From assembly GCA_027019325.1 (NCBI GenBank), contig JALUWT010000175.1, positions 1 to 33,412 on the forward strand: a DNA stretch of 33,412 nt, given 5' to 3'. This DNA comes from Sulfurimonas sp. (GTDB lineage: Bacteria > Campylobacterota > Campylobacteria > Campylobacterales > Sulfurimonadaceae). Positions 1-8,665 of this stretch are shown here, piece by piece. Made by a program: the position numbers and the translations under genes. The stretch's first letter is position 1, and each line of letters opens with the position of its first letter. Below the pieces are notes generated by a model. That model saw nothing but the letters and a program-made list of their open reading frames with translations. It was not told the origin of the DNA and did no database searches.

Positions 1-146
1 ACAGTATATTTACGAATTTTTGTTGGTAAAGGTATTGGACCACGGATTACCGCGCCAGTACGCTTAACAGCCTCTACGATTGATGCTACTGATCTATCAA
101 GTACACGATGATCGTAAGCTTTCAATTTTAAACGAATTTTTTCCAT
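1..146 (-). CDS. rpsJ: 30S ribosomal protein S10, N-terminal part (runs off the window start)
   Basis: Reverse complement from 146 reads [49 protein letters not shown], typical S10. Confidence 0.95.
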
Positions 147-201
147 AATTTTCCTTCTAAAGAACTCGTTGGATCCTAGCCCAACTATTTAAGGGAGCGG
201 A

Positions 202-207
202 ATTATA
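202..207 (-). promoter_or_regulatory. Putative sigma70 -10 box for rpsJ / S10 operon
   Basis: TATAAT on the minus strand, about 55 bp upstream of the rpsJ start. Confidence 0.45.
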
Positions 208-322
208 CTCAATCTCTCTGCAATATTCAAGGTTTTAGGGGGTAAAAATGGAAATTCTTTAAAATTTATTTCCTTTTAATAAGGAAATGATAAAATACAC
301 TATACAAAAAAATGGATAAAAA

Positions 323-1387
323 ATGGAAATTTTACTTGAAGAGTTTTATAAAACAGAGCTGCAGCTAGAAAAATTTCATCAGAGAAAAGCTTCTATTGAT
401 GAAAAATCATACCAGATAAACGGTATCACACAGAGCGGAAAAACAAAACTGATAAAGAACTATCTGCTTTCACTCAAAAAAAACTCCTACCTCTACATTA
501 ACTGCAGTGACATCCGTATAGATGTAGAGGCACTGAATGCAATCCTGCCCTCCTTTTGCAATAAAAACAAGATTGATGTGCTTGCTTTGGACAACTATAA
601 AGAGGGCTTTGCCTTTGCTAATGTCACGCAGCTGCTTGTTGCATCAGAGATTCATTATGACCTGCCCTTTCTTGAGACAATTCAGCTCTATCCACTTGAT
701 TATGAAGAATTTTTAGCCTATGAGCATAAATTTGACTCTTCCGCACTCAACCATTTTGTACAGCTCGGCGGATTTGCTGTCATGCAAACAATAAGTGTTG
801 ATGAGCGCATCATCTTCTTACAAAAAATTCTACAGGCAAGTTTAAATGATGTAGAGTTTGACATCATCAAACTCTGTGCGAAATTCATGTCACAGAAACT
901 CTCTGCTTTTACACTCTATGAAAGACTCAAACAGAGTCGTAAGATATCTAAAGACAAACTTTACAGATCTTTTGAGGCCCTGCGTGAGAAGAACTATATT
1001 CATCTACTTGAAAAATATGCACATGCAAAAGCGACCAAAAAAGTCTATCTTTGCGACAGTTCCCTCAAGTCTGCACTGAGTATAGAGAAGAACTTTGTCC
1101 GTCTGTTTGAAAACATGGTCTTTTTGGAACTCTTAAAATCAAAAACTGTATGCTACTACGAAGATGGCATAGATTTTTATCTGCCTCACAGTGATGAGAT
1201 TCTTCTTTGCAAGCCTTTTATAGATGAACGCCGTTTATTTAAGAAGTTAGAGAGCATCGAAGCCTTTCTTTTTAGTTACGGTGTAAGAAAAATAACCGTT
1301 ATCACCATGAATAAAGAGGGAACGATTTCACATCCGCTCTCAAAGGTAGCTATAATACCTTTTGATATTTGGGCATTAGGAGATTAA
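323..1387 (+). CDS. P-loop ATP-binding protein
   Basis: 354 aa ORF with Walker A GITQSGKT; directly abuts rnhB. Confidence 0.8.
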   Translation: MEILLEEFYKTELQLEKFHQRKASIDEKSYQINGITQSGKTKLIKNYLLSLKKNSYLYINCSDIRIDVEALNAILPSFCNKNKIDVLALDNYKEGFAFANVTQLLVASEIHYDLPFLETIQLYPLDYEEFLAYEHKFDSSALNHFVQLGGFAVMQTISVDERIIFLQKILQASLNDVEFDIIKLCAKFMSQKLSAFTLYERLKQSRKISKDKLYRSFEALREKNYIHLLEKYAHAKATKKVYLCDSSLKSALSIEKNFVRLFENMVFLELLKSKTVCYYEDGIDFYLPHSDEILLCKPFIDERRLFKKLESIEAFLFSYGVRKITVITMNKEGTISHPLSKVAIIPFDIWALGD

Positions 1388-1939
1388 ATGGGAACACTAT
1401 GTGGCATAGATGAAGCAGGGCGCGGACCACTTGCAGGCGACCTTGTAATGGCAGGATGTATCTTGCTAAAAAAGGTAGAAGGGCTCAATGACTCTAAAAA
1501 ACTCAGCGAGAAAAGAAGAGAGAGCCTCTATGCACAAATCACTCCTCACGCAGAGTACCATATAGTAAAGTTCTCAGCACAACAGATAGATGCTCAAGGC
1601 ATATCGCAGTGTCTCACGCAGGGACTTCAAGAGATAATGCAAAACCTCAACGCCGATGAGTACCTCTTTGACGGTAATTCCACCTACGGAGTCAAAGGTC
1701 TGCAGACGATGATAAAAGCCGATGGAAAAATCCCGGAGGTCAGTGCTGCTTCTATTTTAGCGAAGGTGACACATGACAGGGATATTTTAGAGATGGCAAA
1801 AAAATACCCTGAGTATCAGTTTGAGAAGCACAAAGGTTATGGGACGAAACTACACATAGAAATGATTCAAAAATATGGTTACTGCGACATTCACCGAAGA
1901 ACTTACAAAATTAAAGCGCTTGAGCCTAGACTTTTTTAA
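1388..1939 (+). CDS. rnhB: Ribonuclease HII
   Basis: GIDEAGRGPLAG motif, NDSKKLSEKRRE, SAASILAKVTHDR. Confidence 0.96.
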   Translation: MGTLCGIDEAGRGPLAGDLVMAGCILLKKVEGLNDSKKLSEKRRESLYAQITPHAEYHIVKFSAQQIDAQGISQCLTQGLQEIMQNLNADEYLFDGNSTYGVKGLQTMIKADGKIPEVSAASILAKVTHDRDILEMAKKYPEYQFEKHKGYGTKLHIEMIQKYGYCDIHRRTYKIKALEPRLF

Positions 1940-1976
1940 TTTATTTCATTACAATATGTGAAATTTAACTAAAGGG

Positions 1977-2522
1977 GTGCTTGTGGAAGCAACACAAACA
2001 ACGCAAGAGGTCGCAGAACAGCAGGCAACAACGACAAGAGAAATGTCAGAACAGGAGTATGAGAATGCTATGATAGAGGCATTTATAAACAAGCCGGAAA
2101 AAACTCTATGGTATCAGTTGGCATTTTCCAAGTTTAATATCAATGGCATAGATTCCATGAAATGGGTCTGGAGCTGGTGGGCTTTCTTTGGAACATGGGC
2201 ATTTTTACTCTACAGAAAACAGTATATTCCTGCAGTAGTACTTTTTTTCATTGGACTTTTTGCAGGTGTTATTCCTTTTATTGGAGGACTGCTCGTTACA
2301 GTACTGGCCGGTGGATTTTCTACCTACTTTATTTATAAAGGCTATAAGCACAAAAAGGCAGAAATCGAAGCAAACATTGACGATATAGATACAAGAATCG
2401 AGACAATGCGCCAAGTTGGTGGTTATAATCAATGGGTTATTTGGGTCTATGTTATTTTTGTCGGACTTATACTTTTTTATATCTTTGCTATGATGCTCTC
2501 TACAATAGCTTCAATGAACTAA
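1977..2522 (+). CDS. DUF2628-like membrane protein
   Basis: GTG start after AAAGGGG; several hydrophobic segments; WVWSWWAFFGTWAFLLYRKQY style typical of DUF2628. Confidence 0.65.
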   Translation: MLVEATQTTQEVAEQQATTTREMSEQEYENAMIEAFINKPEKTLWYQLAFSKFNINGIDSMKWVWSWWAFFGTWAFLLYRKQYIPAVVLFFIGLFAGVIPFIGGLLVTVLAGGFSTYFIYKGYKHKKAEIEANIDDIDTRIETMRQVGGYNQWVIWVYVIFVGLILFYIFAMMLSTIASMN

Positions 2523-2541
2523 ATATAGGAACAATTTGTGC

Positions 2542-2547
2542 TATAAT
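2542..2547 (+). promoter_or_regulatory. Putative extended -10 promoter of the pel operon
   Basis: TGCTATAAT located 28 bp before the likely pelC ATG (2575). Confidence 0.5.
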
Positions 2548-2574
2548 ATTCTCCAAAACGAGGATATTATAGCC

Positions 2575-3063
2575 ATGAAAACATTTTTAACAATTATCAC
2601 TTCAATCATACTGCTCACAGCTTGTTCAACAACTGCTCTTGTAAATACAAAAAATAACCTTCCAGACAGCAATCAAACAGCTCAGATATCTCTCTTTGAG
2701 TTAAACAACTATACAGACACTCCAAGAGCCGGTATGCGTGCTACAAATATAGTAGAAGGTGTTTTACTTGCACAGGGCTATCATCTTAAAACACATCTCA
2801 ATCAAAAGATAGATTCACTTGAAGATGCGCAGGACTCAGCACAAGAAGACCATTCAACATATTTTTTTATCGGTGGCATCAGTGAATGGAGATACAAAAC
2901 AGGTATTGACGGGGAACCTGCCGTAAGTCTGCAGCTTAGTCTTTACAATACACAGAGTGCAAAACTTATTTGGAGTGCAACAGGATCAGATAGCGACTGG
3001 GGTAATGGTTCCATTGGAAGTACTGCTCAAAATCTCATTGAGCAGATGACAAACAATCATTAA
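2575..3063 (+). CDS. pelC: Outer-membrane lipoprotein, PelC-like
   Basis: Start at 2575 gives MKTFLTIITSIILLTACSTT with lipobox LTAC; size and position fit PelC. The supplied ORF starts upstream at 2536. Confidence 0.75.
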   Translation: MKTFLTIITSIILLTACSTTALVNTKNNLPDSNQTAQISLFELNNYTDTPRAGMRATNIVEGVLLAQGYHLKTHLNQKIDSLEDAQDSAQEDHSTYFFIGGISEWRYKTGIDGEPAVSLQLSLYNTQSAKLIWSATGSDSDWGNGSIGSTAQNLIEQMTNNH

Positions 3064-3081
3064 TAAGAGAAATACTTTTTA

Positions 3082-4440
3082 ATGAAACCAATCACAAAAA
3101 GAATTAAAAAACTCTCACGACTAGAATATATAGTTCAAAAGATTCAAAAATACTCTTATGCAGAGACATTTACTCTCGTTAGCGCCTTTTTGCTCATCGG
3201 TTATCTGGTCAGCCCACACGACATGTGTCTCACGCAGGAGAAAGTTCCCTATCTTCTAATCATCTTAGCGATTCTTACTCTTTTTCACGGCTTTGAAAGT
3301 GGTTTTGTCGCGATGAGTTTAATCTCTCTGAGCATGTGGAAGTTTTATGATGAATTCCCCTACGTTAATTTTTTGGTTGACTTAATGATGGTGCTTATTT
3401 TTAGTGAGTTTCATTACTACTGGACAAAAAAAATACGGGAACTTAAAATTGATGATGATTACAAAGCCTCCAAACTGGATGAACTCTCAAAAGCATTCTA
3501 TACTTTAAAAATCTCTCATGATCAGCTGGAAAAAAATTATGTTCTCAAACCTATGAGTATCCGCAGTGCCATTGAAGAGATTCTTCTCAAGAAAAAACAA
3601 CAAAACAAGCAGGATGAAGTAGCACAAAGCAGTGAACAGTACCAAGAGTTCTTACTGCTTTTGGAAAAATCTTTTAATCTTCAAAGCGGTCTAATTATTC
3701 ATAAAGTTACACATCGCGTAAACAAAACATTGACACCCCAAAATGCTTCCATAACCTACAGTCATGCCTATGAAAAAAGAGATGAAGCGGCTCTATACAG
3801 TGATTACATGATACAGCATGCCCTTGAGCGAAAAAAACCTATTTTTGTCAGTGATGCAGCAAAAAATCCAACTTTACAACAGACAGAAACTGCAAAATTT
3901 TTAGCCGTTATCCCTACCGTTTATAATGATGAAGTCGTCACTCTTCTGGCCATAGAAAAAATGCCCTTTATGTCTTTTAACAAAGAAAACCTCATCTCTA
4001 TAGCTATTTTATTGGAGTATCTCTCTATACAAATTTACCAAAAAGAGACCTGGAAGCAATCAGAAAAAATGCAAACTCTTTTTGCAGAAAAGAGCTTTAA
4101 ATATGAGTGTTGCAGATTGAAATACCTGCATGATAAATACAAAATCGATTCCACACTGCTGATAATCAAGATTGATAATGAGTTACAGACACGCAGAGTG
4201 TTAGAAAAGACACAACGACTCCTGCGTTCACTCGATATTGTTACACAGACAAAATATAAAGAGACATTTTATCTTGTTGTACTTTTTCCACTCAATGACC
4301 AGGCTGTTGCCTTAGGGTTTTTAAACAGACTTCTTTATAATCTACAAAATAAAAAAGACAAAGCTTTTGAGTATATGACTTTTGGCATCAAACAAGAAGA
4401 TCTGATATTTCAATACATAACAGATGATTATCATGGATAA
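3082..4440 (+). CDS. pelD: PelD-like inner-membrane c-di-GMP receptor (TM + GAF + degenerate GGDEF)
   Basis: N-terminal TM segments, GAF-like centre, C-terminal LLRSLDIVTQTKYKETFYLVVLFPL resembling a GGDEF domain with RxxD I-site and lost GGDEF signature. Confidence 0.85.
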   Translation: MKPITKRIKKLSRLEYIVQKIQKYSYAETFTLVSAFLLIGYLVSPHDMCLTQEKVPYLLIILAILTLFHGFESGFVAMSLISLSMWKFYDEFPYVNFLVDLMMVLIFSEFHYYWTKKIRELKIDDDYKASKLDELSKAFYTLKISHDQLEKNYVLKPMSIRSAIEEILLKKKQQNKQDEVAQSSEQYQEFLLLLEKSFNLQSGLIIHKVTHRVNKTLTPQNASITYSHAYEKRDEAALYSDYMIQHALERKKPIFVSDAAKNPTLQQTETAKFLAVIPTVYNDEVVTLLAIEKMPFMSFNKENLISIAILLEYLSIQIYQKETWKQSEKMQTLFAEKSFKYECCRLKYLHDKYKIDSTLLIIKIDNELQTRRVLEKTQRLLRSLDIVTQTKYKETFYLVVLFPLNDQAVALGFLNRLLYNLQNKKDKAFEYMTFGIKQEDLIFQYITDDYHG

Positions 4441-5584
4441 TATTTTTGCTTTTTATTCAACCCATTTCTATCCTTTACTCGCTCTGCATATCTGTATCAT
4501 ACTCTTGTTGGCATTTGGTATCTCAAAATATGCACTGAAAAGATTTACAACAGTTTGCAAAGAAGATAAGTATCGACTCCAAGCCGTACAGGATAGAAGC
4601 CTCTTCTATAAATTTCTTTTCAGTGCCTCTTTGCATAAAAATAATCCTACTACAATATTTTTCTTTGTCCTTGCCTTTAATCTGGCTATCCCTTATGTTG
4701 GATATTTTTTCACACTGTGGCTTTTTTGGTATATGACACACATCGAGTATGCTCAGAAGGTCGTTAATACCGATATGCTCAATCTCGATGAATTTGAGAC
4801 TTCTTTTTTAAAAATTGAACGAACCTTCGGTGAAGGTTCCATGATTAATCTCATCGAAAACATCTATGTTCCAAAATCAAAAAAAATTAAAGCGCTCTCC
4901 ATTTTGGCAGAGGACCCTTCGCCAATCAGTCTCAGTATCATCAAACAGACATTGACTAGTGAAGATGATGAGATACGCCTTTTTGGATATGCCATACTCA
5001 ACAAAACAGAAAAAACCCTCAATGACAGAATAAATAGATATCTTGAAATAATTCGCAAAGAGTCTACAAAAGGAGATGCTACAGATGAACAAAAAGTAGC
5101 CTTTGCTTCTAAAGAGTTGGCATTTTTATATTGGGAAATGGTCTATACAGAACTCTCACATGAGAGTCTGAAAAAAAACTTTTTAAACTCTGCACTTTTG
5201 TATCTTGAGCTCTCACAAGAATTTTACATGGAAAAACTCAGTCATCTCCTAAAACAGTTCAATACTCTCAAAGAAAAAACCCAAAGATCCAAATCATTAA
5301 ACGCACTCCTTGAAGATACCTATTTGACCTGTTCTAGTATTTTTACGCTCAAAGGAAGAATATTTACCGTTAAAGAAAAATATGAAAATGCGCAAGAGTA
5401 TTTTACACTTGCAGAAGAGTTGCTGAGTGAAAAATCAACGAGCATCCTTCCCTATCTTGCTGAAGTCTATTTTATCACGCAGAGATACTCCATAGTCAAG
5501 TCTATTTTAAATCATTCTCAAGATCTAGCATACAATCCAAAACTCTACCCAATCATCAAACAGTGGGAAATCAGCCATGAGTAA
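4424..5584 (+). CDS. pelE: PelE-like inner-membrane TPR protein
   Basis: Two N-terminal hydrophobic segments then helical repeats; overlaps pelD and pelF. Confidence 0.8.
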   Translation: MIIMDNIFAFYSTHFYPLLALHICIILLLAFGISKYALKRFTTVCKEDKYRLQAVQDRSLFYKFLFSASLHKNNPTTIFFFVLAFNLAIPYVGYFFTLWLFWYMTHIEYAQKVVNTDMLNLDEFETSFLKIERTFGEGSMINLIENIYVPKSKKIKALSILAEDPSPISLSIIKQTLTSEDDEIRLFGYAILNKTEKTLNDRINRYLEIIRKESTKGDATDEQKVAFASKELAFLYWEMVYTELSHESLKKNFLNSALLYLELSQEFYMEKLSHLLKQFNTLKEKTQRSKSLNALLEDTYLTCSSIFTLKGRIFTVKEKYENAQEYFTLAEELLSEKSTSILPYLAEVYFITQRYSIVKSILNHSQDLAYNPKLYPIIKQWEISHE

Positions 5585-7292
5585 ACATTTTCCTAAAAGC
5601 AGCCATGTGGACATCATGCTTTTTTCTGAAGGAACATACCCTTATATAAAAGGTGGAGTTTCAAGCTGGATTTTACAACTGATGCAGGGACTTCCAGAGT
5701 TTACTTTTGGAGTCTGTTTCATCGGAGCAACACCCTACTTAAATGGTAAGAAAATGGAAGTTTGTTATGAATTTCCTCCTAATCTTAAACATCTTGAGGT
5801 CCATTATCTTTTTGAAAAATCCCAAGAGAGCAAAATTCCTAAAAAACTTAAAGGGAATAAAACAGGGTTCCAAGCCATTAGAAAACTATACAAATCGCTA
5901 ACAATGCAAAGGGGAAATCTACCTGAAATGCTGCAAAATATTGATTTTTATTTCAAAGATGTTAGCTTTGAAGATTTTTTATACTCAGAAGAAGCTTGGG
6001 AATTCATCAATGAGCTCTATATGAAAAATGCTCCCGATATTCCTTTTATCGACTATTTTTGGACCGTCAGAAATATTCATAAACCCATCTGGATCTTGGC
6101 ACAGATCGTTAAAAATCTACCGCAGACAAATATTTACCATGCTCCCTCAACAGGTTATGCCGGTTTTCTCGGTACGCTCGCATCCTACACAACACAACGC
6201 CCCTTTGTTTTGACAGAACACGGCATCTATACAAGAGAGAGAAAAATAGATATGCTCTCAGCTGATTGGATTGAGTACAAAAAACCTGCACTTTTACAGC
6301 AGCCTGAAGAGTATAATTACATTAAAAAAATGTGGGTTGATTTTTTTGATAAAATAGGGCTTTTTTGTTACTACCGTGCCAATCACATTCTCTCCCTTTA
6401 TAAAGGGGCCCAGCAGATTCAAATAGCACTTGGTGCACCCGAATCACGCTCTGACATTATTCCAAACGGTGTTGATGTAGATAAGTTGATGCAGACTATA
6501 CAGCTGCGGAAAGATCCTCCAAAACCCATTATCACGCTCATAGGAAGAGTTGTGCCCATCAAAGATATTAAAACCTTTATTCGTGCCATTAAGATTGTAA
6601 GCCAAAAGATTCCAAACATTGAAGGCTGGATAGTCGGTTCTGTTGATGAAGATATAGAGTATGTACGTGAATGCCAACAGATGGCTATTTCACTTGATTT
6701 AAAATTTAATCTACAAACCTTTGCAAATAACAAAGCGACACAATCCTTTGAACAGCTCCAAGAAAATCCTGACAAAATCAAATTTTTTGGACACAGCGAC
6801 ATTACACAAGTGCTCCCAATCTCAGCACTACAGACACTCACCTCCATCAGTGAAGGCATGCCTTTAGTTATTTTGGAAGGGTTTGCAGCAGGTGTTCCCT
6901 GCGTTGCAACGGATGTCGGAAGTTGTCGCGATCTCATCGAAGGCGGACTCAATGAAGAAGATAAAAAAATTGGTCTTGCAGGTGCTGTAACAGGCATCGC
7001 AAATCCTGAGGCTTTGGCACAAGAGTATATAAAATTTTTAACTTTTGAAAATGGAGTTTGGGAACAGGCTCAAAAAAATGCACTCACAAGAGTACAGAAA
7101 TATTACAAAGAAGATATGTTTTTACAGGAGTATAGAGATATTTACAATGAAGCCCTGCATCTCAACTGGGCAGAACTCCAAAAAAAAGTTTTTGCGTATT
7201 ATGCAGTAAACAGAATTCCTTATCCAGAACTAAAGATAAAAAGATTTACAATACGCAAGTATACAAAAACTCCAAAAGCAGGTAAGGCGTAA
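5577..7292 (+). CDS. pelF: PelF family glycosyltransferase (GT4)
   Basis: MLFSEGTYPYIKGGVSSWI, TEHGIYTRERK, EGMPLVILEGFAAGVPCVATDVG (E-x7-E). Confidence 0.95.
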   Translation: MSKHFPKSSHVDIMLFSEGTYPYIKGGVSSWILQLMQGLPEFTFGVCFIGATPYLNGKKMEVCYEFPPNLKHLEVHYLFEKSQESKIPKKLKGNKTGFQAIRKLYKSLTMQRGNLPEMLQNIDFYFKDVSFEDFLYSEEAWEFINELYMKNAPDIPFIDYFWTVRNIHKPIWILAQIVKNLPQTNIYHAPSTGYAGFLGTLASYTTQRPFVLTEHGIYTRERKIDMLSADWIEYKKPALLQQPEEYNYIKKMWVDFFDKIGLFCYYRANHILSLYKGAQQIQIALGAPESRSDIIPNGVDVDKLMQTIQLRKDPPKPIITLIGRVVPIKDIKTFIRAIKIVSQKIPNIEGWIVGSVDEDIEYVRECQQMAISLDLKFNLQTFANNKATQSFEQLQENPDKIKFFGHSDITQVLPISALQTLTSISEGMPLVILEGFAAGVPCVATDVGSCRDLIEGGLNEEDKKIGLAGAVTGIANPEALAQEYIKFLTFENGVWEQAQKNALTRVQKYYKEDMFLQEYRDIYNEALHLNWAELQKKVFAYYAVNRIPYPELKIKRFTIRKYTKTPKAGKA

Positions 7293-8665
7293 TGGCAGGC
7301 ATAGGGTTTGAGCTTCGAAAAATACTCAAAGAGGACCGTCTTCTCTCTTTGGCCAAAGTATACGGCTACTCTGCAATACTCAGCTCCGGCCCGTGGGTTA
7401 TCTCTATTATTGCCATTTTACTTGTAGGTTTTGTCAGTCTTGCGAGTTATGGAGCCAACAGTGATGTATACCGTTTTCAAGTTGTCATTACCTATGCCAT
7501 TGCCCTTGCTTCAAGTTTAATCATCACCGGTCTGGTACAGCTTCCTTTTACCCGTTACATCGCAGATTTGATTTTCAATCACCGTGAAGATGAAATTCTC
7601 CCCTCATTTTTTGGCGCAATTTTTCTCTCATGGATACTTGGACTTCCTTTCATCATACCTTTTTACCTCTGGATGTTTGAAGGGCAAAGCCTCGTTTTTA
7701 TTGTCGGAACAGTTGCCACATTTCTTGTCTTATGTGCTGTGTGGATTGCAAGTATTTTGGCAGCAAGTTTGAAGTACTACAAAGGTGTTGTCTGGTCCTA
7801 CTTTCTCTCCTATACTTTAATCGTCATCGCTTCAATTTTTTTAGGTGACAGTATTGAAAAACTCATCTATATCTTTTTTATCGGAAATGCCCTGCTGCTT
7901 GTTGCTTTAATGACCCTTATCATTAAAAGCTACAATGCTACAATATTTCTTAAAATCGATTTTTTTCTGGCAAAAAACTTCTACTGGTCTTTAGCCTTTG
8001 CCGGACTTTTTTATAATCTTGGCGCCTGGGTAGACAAGTTTATCTTTTGGTATAATCCTGCAACTGGCTACGCTGTGCTGGGAAGACTACATGCATCCAT
8101 TGTCTATGATATGCCAATATTTTTAGCGTATCTCTCGATTTTACCCGGTATGGCAATATTTTTCTTTCGTCTTGAAGCCGATTTTGCCGAGAAGTATGAG
8201 CTCTACTATGATGCAGTCAGAAATGGTGGAACACTCAAGATGATTCGTACCTACAGAGATGAGATGGTAAATATTATCCGCCATGCTATGCATGAGATTA
8301 TTATTATACAGGGAATTGTAGATATTATGCTTTTTCTCTCCGCTCCACAGATTTTTGCAGCACTCAAGATTCCACAACTCTACCTTGGACTCTTTTATGT
8401 TCTGACAATCGGTGCGATGCTGCAGCTTGCCTTTATGTCCGTTCTTGCAATACTTTATTATCTTGACAGAAAAATGGTTGCTATGTGGCTGAGTCTCGCA
8501 TTTTTTATTTTAAATGCCGTGCTGACGCTACTCTCCATAGATATGGGGCCGGCAATGTTTGGTTATGGCTATGCCGTATCACTGCTTATCGTCTTTACAG
8601 CAAGTATCTTGGTACTTAGAAATGAAATGAACAGGTTGAATTATGAAACATTTATGCTCCAGTAA
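7292..8665 (+). CDS. pelG: PelG family polytopic membrane protein (Wzx-like)
   Basis: MAGIGFELRKIL start typical of PelG; many TM helices; downstream of pelF. Confidence 0.93.
   Translation: MAGIGFELRKILKEDRLLSLAKVYGYSAILSSGPWVISIIAILLVGFVSLASYGANSDVYRFQVVITYAIALASSLIITGLVQLPFTRYIADLIFNHREDEILPSFFGAIFLSWILGLPFIIPFYLWMFEGQSLVFIVGTVATFLVLCAVWIASILAASLKYYKGVVWSYFLSYTLIVIASIFLGDSIEKLIYIFFIGNALLLVALMTLIIKSYNATIFLKIDFFLAKNFYWSLAFAGLFYNLGAWVDKFIFWYNPATGYAVLGRLHASIVYDMPIFLAYLSILPGMAIFFFRLEADFAEKYELYYDAVRNGGTLKMIRTYRDEMVNIIRHAMHEIIIIQGIVDIMLFLSAPQIFAALKIPQLYLGLFYVLTIGAMLQLAFMSVLAILYYLDRKMVAMWLSLAFFILNAVLTLLSIDMGPAMFGYGYAVSLLIVFTASILVLRNEMNRLNYETFMLQ

Noticed and set aside
6419-6997. 192 aa antisense ORF inside pelF
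   Set aside because: Fully opposite a well-supported glycosyltransferase; low-complexity composition; no start context or family resemblance.
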